From NCBI GenBank assembly GCA_028753945.1, contig JAPNXP010000004.1, forward strand, positions 186,001 through 250,000: a DNA stretch of 64,000 nt. The letters are read 5' to 3'. A program made the translations under genes and the position numbers. Below the pieces are notes generated by a model, which worked only from the letters and a program-made list of their open reading frames with translations, was not told the origin of the DNA and made no database searches. Of this stretch, positions 9,577-20,600 are shown piece after piece (the stretch's first letter is position 1; every line of letters begins with the position of its first letter). Source of the stretch: Hexactinellida sp. DTS-2022 (taxonomy: Eukaryota > Porifera > Hexactinellida).

Positions 9577-11484
9577 TTACCTTTTCTTACGAGGTTTCAA
9601 ATCATCATCAGCTTTTCGTAACAAAATACAATTCTTTTTGCTAGGATCGTATTTTTCGTGTCCTTTAGACCAATCATAGCTAACTGCATAACCGAATATT
9701 TGTCCGTTAAAATTAAAATCACATGAGACAACTGGCTGAGTCAACTGTTCAGAAGTTTTAAGTTTCGTTCGTGCGTTTTTATCCCAATAACTGAATTTAC
9801 AATCAGACCCCACAGTAGCCAAAGTACCGTGTACAGGATGGACCGCTATATCATTAACCACGTAAATATCTTGTATCTGTGATGAGTTCTGAGGTGGAGT
9901 TGACCTGTGGCATTTGAATGTGAAGTTATCCACGCTTGGATTAGGTGTATTAATATAGTGAATAGCAACACGACCTTCTATAGAACCCAATGCAAAGCCA
10001 GCGGGCTTGTCTTTGTCGGTGAAAATACTCACACAGCGATGCTGGTATTTGAGAGGGGACTCAATCTGCTTTAGCAAGGTAGGTTGGTTCTCTAAACTGT
10101 ATAGGACAACGCCTCGATTAGCTGTGCCAACCACACATAGTGGATACACCTATTGGAGAGATAACGTTATTCAGGAATCACATTCAAATATAATTCCGTC
10201 TACCTAACCAAATATAAATAGTGCCACCGGTTAATAGATTTGGAGACATCTTTATAAATAGGGCTGTTCGAACGTTACGTAACGCACAATCATAAAACTA
10301 TATATCCCCTCCCTTTGTCGCGGTTTTTCTATCATTTTGTAATACAAAAAGGATGGTTTGCTTGTCACACATTGGAAGCGTTACGTAACGTTCGAATGTC
10401 CCCATATATTTATCTGTTGCCACAAACTGAATATTCAAATAACTAACTGACTATCTAAACAGATAACTGACTATCTAAACAAACAAATAACTAACTAACT
10501 ATCCAAACACAGATAACAAACCACGTCAGAGCAGTAACATCTCTCTGGCAACTGAATGGACATCTGAGGCGTGTCACTCCTGGTGTCCCAAAACTTTAGA
10601 GTCTTGTCCCACGACCCAGTCATGAGACAGCTGTATGACTTACTTTCTATCCAGTGAACAGACTTAATGGGACTCTCGTGCATACCGACGTTAATGGCCT
10701 GGTTACTAGCGAGGTCCCATAGTTTAGCGTAGTTATCGCAGCCAACCGTAAATGCCTTCGTACCATCCTACAAACAGAGAATGAATTCAAATAATATTAG
10801 TACAGTTAGAAATGTGATGTTCTAAATTTAGTATTATTGTAGGTCCCAAAAACTTATGAAAATTAAGTTCTTCAATTCGTTTCATGTGGGGACAAATTTC
10901 ATACGCCTAAATCACAAATTAATCTCACGGTATAGGAGAGGATTCCAATTTTTCGCGCTCCTAAATTCAAAGTTTCCAAAATCATGCTCCAAAAGGAGCG
11001 TCTCACGCTCCTGGATAATTCCTTATGCACAAGTCACGGCTATATAGAGTCCACTATAGAGGTTCTAATAAATACCGTTCTATTGCAGGGCCGTAGCCAC
11101 CAAAATCAAAGTGGTCAAGTTAATCTGACCAACCTGACCGAGTGGTGCCATATTGGGAAAATTCATCAACCAAAAGTGGTCAGGTTGAAACCTGACCAAC
11201 CGGACCAGTGGCTACGGCCCTGTATTGTACAGAGCGTATCTCACCGAGTGCCAGCAGCAAGCTAGCGCGGGCGCCTCGTGTGCAATCTGCGCTTTTAGCA
11301 CAGGCCCTGTTTCCGCAATCTCCCAGCATCTAACCGAGTTATCCCAGGAGCTACAGAGTAGGTAGTTGGCGTTGGGAGAGAACTTGATCATACTGATGGA
11401 GTCATCTGGACAGTTTGGCAGCTCTAGGTCTTTCATAGGATTATGGTTTGTAATGAAACTACCAAAGTTCATGCTATTCGTCAT
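9577..11484 (-). CDS. RAE1: RAE1 mRNA export factor, WD40, 3 exons
   Basis: Exons at 11245-11484, 10522-10767 and 9577-10149 join in frame through GT-AG junctions to give 352 residues. Near-diagnostic RAE1 strings are [95 protein letters not shown]-like and [15 protein letters not shown]1 (Gle2) is a seven-bladed propeller that binds the GLEBS motif of NUP98 for mRNA export and spindle checkpoint functions. The ATG at 11484 was chosen because a good acceptor (pyrimidine tract then TTAG) lies immediately upstream, implying a 5' UTR intron. An upstream in-frame ATG at 11553 would add an unconserved 23-residue leader. Both coding introns contain a MITE. Confidence 0.95.
10261..10402. mobile_element. 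MITE with palindromic ends in RAE1 intron 2
   Basis: The ends are TTCGAACGTTACGTAACGC and its complement GCGTTACGTAACGTTCGAA. Each end itself contains the perfect 12-bp palindrome CGTTACGTAACG. A second, more decayed copy lies at 14768-14920. The exact outer boundary and target duplication are unclear. Confidence 0.75.
11086..11222. mobile_element. CAGGGCCGTAGCCAC inverted-repeat element in RAE1 intron 1
   Basis: The 15-bp ends CAGGGCCGTAGCCAC and GTGGCTACGGCCCTG are perfect complements. It is flanked by the 5-bp direct repeat TATTG (11081-11085 and 11223-11227). The interior carries GTGGTCAGGTT repeats. A related copy is at 17796-17922. CAGGG ends suggest the hAT superfamily; the 5-bp duplication is shorter than the usual 8. 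Confidence 0.85.
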
Positions 11485-12037
11485 CCTAACATAGAAATAA
11501 AAGGTTTGAAATATATTGAAATGAAAAGTCAATGGAGTGGTCGTAGCAACCATTTTAACGATTTGATTTGGGTGTCTATAAATTAGGGTGTACCAGGCAA
11601 ATATTTCTGTACGCCTAAGTTAGTTTGAGCTCGCTCACAAGTGCATAAATTATACATAATATTATTAAGTCTAAGTGAGTATCTCTCGAATTCTCGCGCT
11701 TAGATAAGTGTCCTTTCAAATTATCGTGTCAAAATGAACTTTGAGTGTAAAGGTGAATATGGTGTATCCTTAAATTGAACAAATACTGGTCGTCTCAATT
11801 TTAGAAACTTCCCTATATGACATTCTTAGAATTTTTAAGTATTGTGTGATAAATCCTCCGTTAATTGGGGATCAATTAGGAAAGTGGCATTGCACTTATT
11901 TATTGTATTTTATAAATTGATTTTGAAATAAATTTGAATAGTTTGTATTAATAATTCAATAACTCTAATATCTCGCAATGATCATACTCGCGTATTTAGA
12001 CAAATAATGAAAATACTAATAAATAATAAATCATAAA
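11485..12037. other. intergenic spacer, RAE1 promoter side
   Basis: AT-rich, with a possible RAE1 5' UTR intron next to 11485. No coding exon or mobile element was recognised up to the stop codon of the ATP23-like gene. Confidence 0.35.
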
Positions 12038-12700
12038 TCAGTCTTCGTAATAGTCCGGGTGTCCTGACCGGAAAGAGTTCAGTATTTGCCAGGGAGTCGA
12101 CTTGAGCTCAGAGAGCGGAGGAATGCCTAGGAAAGGTTTCGTGTAAGAGTAGCACTGTGCGAATACGGAATCAACGATTTCCCGCGCTTTTTCATAGCTA
12201 ATTTCCTCTCTTATTGTAGAAATTGAAAGAGCAGCACGGTTTTTCACACATTCATGGTTATGAGATTTGAAACCGAAATTAAACCGTATCAAATTTTCTC
12301 GCGAAAATGCACACTCCCCACTTAAATTCGCAGCTCGAATTTCAGTGCAAGCTAAATGCGTCAAATCGTGCCAATCCATTTTGACAGTTTTGTCATCAAA
12401 CGAATGGACTAACTCATGAGTCAAAACTTCATTCATATGTATCTGCGAATATATATTGTTTTCGCAGAGGACAACTTGTTGTCGGTATGGATCGAATCCA
12501 CCTGCAACCTTTGGGGAACAAGGTTCACAAGTGAAGTCTCGCGAAAGCTTTATTGGATACCCAGCTTCATGCATTGATATTAGCATGTGTATTACATTGC
12601 GGTTACTCTTGACGCTGCGATTCAATCGTGTGAGGCATTTGCTGTGTGCATGTGGATCCGAAGAATAGATGGTTTCATTAACTTCATGGTGTTCGTTCAT
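12038..12700 (-). CDS. ATP23: ATP23-type mitochondrial inner-membrane metalloprotease
   Basis: An intronless protein of 220 residues, the usual length for ATP23 (XRCC6BP1/KUB3). The zinc-protease motif HELVH is at residues 95-99, preceded by NEVLT and followed by a conserved D(W/M)...LACTEIRAANLSGEC segment. Other family marks are CEPC, GGFDP and QVVLCENNI near residues 58-82, and VDSVFAQCYSYTKPF near the C-terminus. In yeast, Atp23 sits in the intermembrane space, processes Atp6 and helps ATP synthase assembly. No classical targeting peptide is visible, consistent with the cysteine-rich twin-motif import route known for yeast Atp23. It ends PDYYED. Confidence 0.93.
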   Translation of the reverse strand: MNEHHEVNETIYSSDPHAHSKCLTRLNRSVKSNRNVIHMLISMHEAGYPIKLSRDFTCEPCSPKVAGGFDPYRQQVVLCENNIYSQIHMNEVLTHELVHSFDDKTVKMDWHDLTHLACTEIRAANLSGECAFSRENLIRFNFGFKSHNHECVKNRAALSISTIREEISYEKAREIVDSVFAQCYSYTKPFLGIPPLSELKSTPWQILNSFRSGHPDYYED

Positions 12701-13152
12701 ATTATTGACTTATAACAACTCATAAACAGCCTTCTAGTATGGAGCTATATTGATAGTTTTATATCCAAATACAGTGTATTATAGGATAGTATACTATACA
12801 CTCTTATGTAAGTATCTGTAGAAATTATAAATGTTTACACATAATTATTTGCTAATACTTATGAAATTATATTGTCTAAATTTACACAAAATTCACTTTT
12901 TGCCAATTAATTAAACCTAGCGTGTTACCCTAATAATAATTTCCCGATTAAAAGATTATTTAACTGTTAGCTTGTTTCTAGAATACACATACTAATTGAA
13001 TAAAAAGATTAAATACAACAAACTTACTAAACAGAGGGGGTCTAACTAAAAGCTTGAGAAAAGAATACCGAATACTCTTAGGACATAAACCTAACCTATG
13101 CAATACGGTATATACAAAAACACTAGTGGGGAAAAAGTTCATAATTTCCTGA
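12701..13152. other. spacer between aGPCR 3' end and ATP23 start
   Basis: AT-rich sequence without coding support. It holds the promoter of the ATP23-like gene and the 3' UTR of the large aGPCR gene. Confidence 0.35.
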
Positions 13153-14627
13153 TTATAGTTCAGCATACTTGTGCAAAGGACTTTCTTTTTCTTCAGTCCC
13201 TGTTTCTAAAGTCGTGTAGAGGTTCGATTTAATATCCTCACGCTCAGGGTAAGATTCGAATGCCTCTGTTTTCTCAAGGTCCTTCTTATCGACAGGTCTT
13301 TCCATAACAGTAGAACTTTCGTATGCCGGGTTGGTTATAGCAATCGGTTCTACTTTCTCCAAAGCCGCATCGGAACTGCCCTTGGCTTTACTCGGCAGTG
13401 TGTATTTAGACGCTGTGGTGCCTGAAGTTTGTTGTGATTGTTGGGAAGAGGTTGGGCCCTGTGGTTTTCTCCTGAACACGACTTCTTGTACTTGCGCATT
13501 TCTTAATACAACCAGAAGGAAGAACAGTAGCCCTATTGGTGCTGTTAGCAGAATGGAAACCCATTCAATGATTGTTGTTGCGATACTAGCTGTTATGAAT
13601 GCGTTTACTATTCCGAGAATCCATGGTATGCTTAGTACAGGTATAAGCACTAGCAAGGTGACCACCATTTTCTTCATTGCATCAACATCATCAATTGTAT
13701 CTCCCTTGTTTCGTACAGTAAGGAAAATCTTCCCAGAAGCACATATCGCTCCGATCAAAGAAAAGGTAATAAGAATTACGAATGGGCCAAGGAATGCCCA
13801 TATTAACCCATAAGTATAGGAAAGGAAACAATGGTCTCCAGTGGTAGCATAAGAACCTCTGAGTAAACCGACTACGATTGTGATAACTGCGATTGGTACA
13901 GGTATTCCCCAGCCCATAATCATTATGAGCCACCAAATACGTTGTCTCTTGAAAACACCAAAATATAGAATGTAAATCATAAAGATAGAAATCGAGAAAC
14001 TCCATGAAAACACACTCAACCAGAAGTAATGCAAAAGGAAGGCCACAATACAACAACCAATCTCAGAATCCTTGGCAGTTTGGATTCCAAATATGAACAC
14101 ACTAATAGCTAATGCCATAGCAATTGCAAAATTAAAATAGAGAATATTCGTTTCAACCTTGAAGAATTTTTTAGAAGAAACTAAGAAGAAGATAATCGAA
14201 ATAACCAAGAAAATCAGAGATATCGACAACAGCACATAAGATACGATAGATAGTGCGAGTGTCTCCGCTTCAGAAACCTGGATGTCCTGTGCACGAATCA
14301 ACACACCAAAACTTGTTGTATGATTAGGCTTACAAGATACGGAACCAGCATTTATAGTTGTGGACACCCCACTTCTCGAAAACTGACCGGTCGTTTCATT
14401 CAGGAATATACAAATTTGTTCGGTGTTATCATTATTGGAATTAGAAGTCGAGAAGTCAATATCCGGACTCAATGTGAATATATCTACAGGCTGAGAATTG
14501 AGTATCACATCGAGACTTATCAGATCGCTGTTTAACTGTGGGATATTAGTAACTGCTACGGTACCATCAGCTGATCTCGTTATTCGAAGCGGACTCCTTC
14601 TAACAGAAGCTCCAATGTTTACTATTG
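13153..14627 (-). other. GPS-like, seven-TM and tail exon of the aGPCR
   Basis: The exon begins after TTTCTTTCTACAG at 14627. A GPS-like motif has ICIFLN, a later cysteine, then CKPNHTTSFGVLI. The cleavage triplet would be HTT, fitting the H-x-T pattern, but the usual tryptophans are missing. Seven hydrophobic helices follow, from LSIVSYVLLSISLIFLV to LLTAPIGLLFFLLVV. The conserved pair of extracellular-loop cysteines is represented by IGCC and DHCF. The ~120-residue tail is Ser/Thr/Glu-rich. Confidence 0.85.
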
Positions 14628-17600
14628 CTGTAGAAAGAAAATAATTTTATAAAATTAAGTTTATAATATATGCTAGTTGAAAAAGTCTGGGACATAATGT
14701 ATAACTTTTACTCATTATGCTTTTATCAAATAGAGTTAATTACAAATGGTTCTGAAAAAAAAAGTGTGACCGTTCAAACGTTATATAGCTCAAAATTCCT
14801 GGCAAATTAGATACCCCCTTCCAATATCACGTTTTTTTACCTCTTTAAAACAAAAGGAATGTCTGTCACACATTGGTTAATCCCAAATCCCTTTGAAGTG
14901 TTACATAACGTTTGAACTTGATAAAAACAAGAAAATTATTTTAAAACTGGGATAAATTTCACTTAATAAGTTTGTATCTACGTATTGTATCAAAAAGTTT
15001 GTGTAAAAAAATGTATCTAATAAGTTTGTATCTCTAAAATATACAAATTTATACTTACCACCCGGTGGGAAGTTATTAGAGGGTAAGTTTATCGAGGCTC
15101 CTTCATCATTCTGGAGAGCAACCGGAATAGATTCAATAGTTGAAGTTATCAAAACGGCTGCAACAGTAATATTAATGTTGCCAGAACTTATCAGCCTGGG
15201 TGGGTTACCAACCACTGCTTGTAAAGCCAAGTTCGATGCTATTCTGCCAACAGCTTGTGCTACGATTAGCGCTGCTCGAGGTACATTTACTGTAAGGACT
15301 TCATCAGTAATTACAGGGGCATCTGTTGTCCCAGCTAAATAGGAGGATAATGTTAAAGTTATAAATGCAATTTAGTAAGATATATATATTAAATTGCTCT
15401 ATTTATTAGCAAGCTATTTTCAGGCCCCAAGCGAGCATTTAATGTAATCTTGTTCCTTTAATAGCAACTTCGTCTACTAACAAGCAAATTTCGTGTAAAA
15501 TGCGACTTGTTATTACGCGAACACCACTGTATTAGCAAATGGTTTTAATCTTTTATTCATTTATTCTACGTATATAGTACAGTGCAACCTCGATTACGAA
15601 AATACGTACTTGACTGGTCCCAACGAGTTCGGATAACGTACGTATATTCCAGCACTAACCTTGGTCTGGTATAGTCTCAATACCCGCTAGAAGTAGCAAA
15701 ACGGATTCTGCTTCACCCTCAGAAATATTTCTACCTTCAGTGAGACTGTCCACAACTGCTCCTGTCACATCTAACAGCTGTTCTGAATCATCAGAGTTCT
15801 CTTGAATTGCATCAGAAGATAAAACTGATGTTAATATCTATCAAAAGTAATAAATATGATATAAAATAATCTTTTAGAGATACAGTGGAATTGCTTTATT
15901 AGCAACTCGCATTTTGCATTAAATTTGGTTGCTAATAGGCGAAGTTGTTATTAGAGGAACAAAATTAACATTAAATGCTCGCTTGGGGACTGAAAATAAG
16001 TGCTAATAAAGCAATTCCACTGTATAATTAAGAGTTGTGTTAAGAGGCATAGTCTACAGGTGTAGTTAAGAGGTGTAGTTTACAGGTGTAGTTAAGAAGT
16101 GTAGTTAAGAGGTGTAGTTTACAGGTGTAGTTAAGAGGTGTAGTTTACAGGTGTAGTTAAGAAGTGTAGTTAAGAGGTGTAGTTTACAGGTGTAGTTAAG
16201 AGGTGTAGTTTACAGGTGTAGTTAAGAAGTGTAGTTAAGAGGTGTAGTTTACAGGTGTAGTTTACAGGTGTAGTTTACAGGTGTAGTTTACAGGTGTAGT
16301 TAAGAAGTGTAGTTAAGAGGTGTAGTTTACAGGTGTAGTTAAGAGGTGTAGTTTACAGGTGTAGTTAAGAAGTGTAGTTTACAGGTGTAGTTTACAGGTG
16401 TAGTTAAGAGGTGTAGTTTACAGGTGTAGTTAAGAAGTGTAGTTAAGAGGTGTAGTTTACAGGTGTAGTTAAGAGGTGTAGTTTACAGGTGTAGTTAAGA
16501 AGTGTAGTTAAGAGGTGTAGTTTACAGGTGTAGTTTACAGGTGTAGTTTACAGGTGTAGTTTACAGGTGTAGTTAAGAAGTGTAGTTAAGAGGTGTAGTT
16601 TACAGGTGTAGTTTACAGGTGTAGTTTACAGGTGTAGTTTACAGGTGTAGTTAAGAAGTGTAGTTAAGAGGTGTAGTTTACAGGTGTAGTTAAGAAGTGT
16701 AGTTAAGAGGTGTAGTTTACAGGTGTAGTTTACAGGTGTAGTTTACAGGTGTAGTTTACAGGTGTAGTTAAGAAGTGTAGTTAAGAGGTGTAGTTTACAG
16801 GTGTAGTTTACAGGTGTAGTTTACAGGTGTAGTTAAGAAGTGTAGTTAAGAAGTGTAGTTAAGAGGTGTAGTTTACAGGTGCTCATAGTTTACTTACCGA
16901 TACCAAAGCTACAGCCGCTTCAGGTGGAATCGGTTCTCCAATCACGATGCTATTGATCATATCGATATTCTCAGAAAGAGTTCGAACTTCTATTGTTAAA
17001 AATACCGTATCAGTACCGATGCTATTTACACCAGTGCATTCAAATGTAAAGTTTCCAGGCATAGAAGAATTGAAAATAAGTGTAGAACCACTTTGTGTAA
17101 AAACTTGACTGAAATCGCCTATCTGTGCATCATTCAGTAGAACAATACTAACCATAACATTTGTACCAGTCCCACTACAAGGGTAATAGAAGGGTATACC
17201 CAATGAAGCAATAACTTTAGGAGTTGGGAATGAGACCGTTGGAGCTAAAGATGCATGTTATATATAATTTGAAAATTATAAAGAAATAGATAGTGAAAAT
17301 TATTAAAAATATGTAAATCAGGTTCAGAAAGCAAATATTGCTTAAATTGTTAATTGGTATGATACATGTAGATTTTACATAATTCTTGGTATTAGCTCTA
17401 GGGAGGGATCAACGGTTGAAAATGTTGGGAATCGCTATCATAAACAAATAAAAATAATTTAATTGATTGCTTTATGAGAATAAATTCGACAAGGAATTTA
17501 TATTGTAAAAATAAAAAAACTGAATCGCTGTTGTAAATTGTATATATACTTAGAGTTATATCACAGGTGTTCACAGAAGTGGAACTATACTAGAATAACA

Positions 17601-20600
17601 CCAGCTACTGCTATATAGTAGATACAAACAACTGCATACAAACATCTGCTATTCTGTCTGTGATACAGATAGCAACACTATCAACAGTAGCACGAGAAGT
17701 ATAAATACTGTACAGTCAAATTGTGAGATTTGACAGCCAAATAGATGCTGTTATTGGAGCGACAGTGGCTCCTTTAAGTGCATCACATGCTCTTACAGGG
17801 CCGTAGCCACTGGTCCGGTTGGTCAGGTTTCAACCTGACCACTTTTGGCACCACTTGGTCTTGTTGGTACTGTACCCAGCCCGGTTTAACCGGACCACTT
17901 TTAATTGGTGGCTACGGCTCTGTCTTATGGGAGCGATAGTGACTCCATACGAACATCAAATGCTCTTATGGGAGCGACAGTGGCTCCTATACAAACATCA
18001 CATGCTCTTATGGGAGCGACAGTGGCTCCATTAATTACTTGACATACCTTGGCTTCCAAATAACATAATATTTGAAATTAAATAGTAATTTAATGTACTT
18101 ATAAGTGATTTTTATTATACCCAATAAATTGACAAATACTCTCACCAATTATAGGAACAGGAGTAGGGGTCGTAATAGAAGGAGTGGTTACTGTTGTTGA
18201 AGGTATAGTTACTGTTGTCGAGGGTGTGGTTACTGTTGTTGGAGCTGTGATAGGCTCTGTCACATTCGCAAGTATAAAACTACTGCAAAATGAAAGTTTA
18301 TTGTATGTTGTTACAGAATATCTCAAAATCGTTCTCGAATCAGGGTTGAGAGATAGAAAAACTGTACACAGATCAACTGCAGTGTCATTCCCTGCAGCCT
18401 AGGAGGATTTAAATTAATGAAATTAAAAAGTTTCCATATTGAATTAACTCACAAAAAAGTTCTCCTTGTTAAATGTACAAGTCCTGTTAGCTGCCTGATT
18501 GGAATAATCAATGTAGTAATATGAGAAGCTGTATTGCTCTAGGTATCCATAATTATAGCTTTTTGGGTCGTAAAAGACAACTGAGTTACCATCAAAACAG
18601 TTAGTATTATATCCATAATGTGGCGTGAACTCAAGAGGGGAGTATGTTGTAGAAGGTTGTCCACAACCTTGGGGAGGTCTGTACAACAACGTGTAGTATA
18701 TACCTAACAAAAGAATGCAGTAAAGGAATGGTCAGTTAATCTAATTCTGCACTCTTAACTCACTCAGGGAGAGAATTCCATCCAGTAGGAAACCATTGGG
18801 AATACTGTATACAAGGTATGTTAAGTTACGTAACCCTTCTAAATTGAACTGCTGCTCAATAACATATTTGACATCATTCGGATCAACAGGCAAATTATTC
18901 GTTGCATCAGACAGGACGGAGAGTATCATGGCTCTAAGTGCCTCTTCATCAACAGTGATGTTGGGAGGAAATGCACCGAAGGAGGACAGCAATTGTTCAA
19001 TTAGTGGAATGAGCTCACAGTCAGTCAGAGTCTGTTAAGAAGAATAAATGAATAGCGTGCAAATGAAGGAAAAACAAATTGCAAAGTATTATAAACATAC
19101 CATGTTAACGAAGTCTACAATGTCGAATTCTTTGAATAAAGTAAGAGAATTGTTAACAGTTGAGAGGAGTTCGTTTCTGATTTGGTTGAAGTACATTCCA
19201 AACTCATCTGAGTTCACATATCCAGCAGCGAGTATTGGAATGGCATCCAGTACGTCACTGAAGTCTTGTAGCGATTGGGAGAGTAGAGCCGTGCAATACA
19301 CTAGTGTGTCTGCACAGTTCGCTACACAACATAAGATGTGGCTCATATAGGCTGTATACATTTTGTTAAAAGTTTACTAAATATATTATTTAATTACCTC
19401 GACAGTAACGGCTTTCAAAGGGACACACCAGATTGGTGAGGAAGGCATCAACACACAGAGGAATACCGTTGCTATTAGGCAGATAGTTATACAGCTCTGA
19501 GAACTTGTTGTAGAATAAGTCAGAATCGTTAAACAGCTGTAAAATGGGGCGTGCGATGGTGATATTTTTTGTCTGAAAAGAAATAATTATTTAAAACAAA
19601 ATCAAAACAAATCAACTACAGTAGAACTTTGATAATTGCTGTATTCGAATTTTAATCTAGGCTTCATTGAAATGTTACTTTCTACACATTAATTCATTGG
19701 CACTACATTCAAAAAGACAGCATCAACATACCATGTTGAAGAGTGCGTTGACTTGACTCACTATCTGTCCAATACTCGGATCTGACAGTACCCTGGTCAG
19801 TACGCAAGTTATGTTATCTTTCAGGCCGGGGACATTCAGCACACCGGTTATAATGCTGACAATCGATTCTACTCCAGGGTCATTCCCAGACAGAACACGC
19901 GTGATGTTAATACCCAGATTTATTCCTCTCTCCAGGAGATCCACAAGGTTCTCAGCTGATTGTGCAGGATTGGAGCTATTCAATAGGAACAGTAGATGTT
20001 AAATGGAAAGCTCTCTTATGATGAAAAGAAAGATTACAAACCTGAGATCCATACTCAACTCATAGGCTAGATCATCGATTAATTGGAATATCTCTGGATG
20101 GAATGGTCTGAGGAGGGTATCATTCACTCCAACCAAGTACGTCAGTGTAGGAGTGATAATTGAATTCAACAATTCTCCGATGGCACCATATTCATCAATG
20201 TTTTCTATTAGAATACAAACAATATCTAATCAATATCGCCCTATAGACTGCTATAGCGGAACTGTGTACTCACCTATGAACTTATACACACTGGTACCAA
20301 TGGTAGAAACGGTTTTCGTTGTATTCAGAATGTAATCAGCTCCCTCTATGACACTTGATGTCACTAAAGGTCGATACGTTTGTGATGTAATGCAGTCATT
20401 CGTGATGCAGTCTGCGAAATAGAAACCACATAACAACAGGAAAAGTTAAAATATAAACCAAATTGAATGACATTATAAATGTTTGCGGCACTACTGATAA
20501 CCAAATCAATATATGAATTATATAAATTAGTTTAGGCCATTAATTAAATGAGTCTAACATGATGCATCTATGTTGACACTAATAATCTAAGATGGTCAAA

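Noticed and set aside
10440-10510. CTAACTATC/ACTAACTGACTATCTAAAC short repeats as a regulatory array
   Set aside because: Only a few imperfect copies in an intron next to exon 2 of RAE1; simple sequence, no known motif.
13331-13813. 160-codon open frame opposite the aGPCR 7TM exon
   Set aside because: Antisense of well-conserved transmembrane coding sequence; no independent support.
16029-16880. Possible CRISPR array
   Set aside because: Units are contiguous 13-mers with no spacers, inside an animal gene intron; it is a minisatellite.
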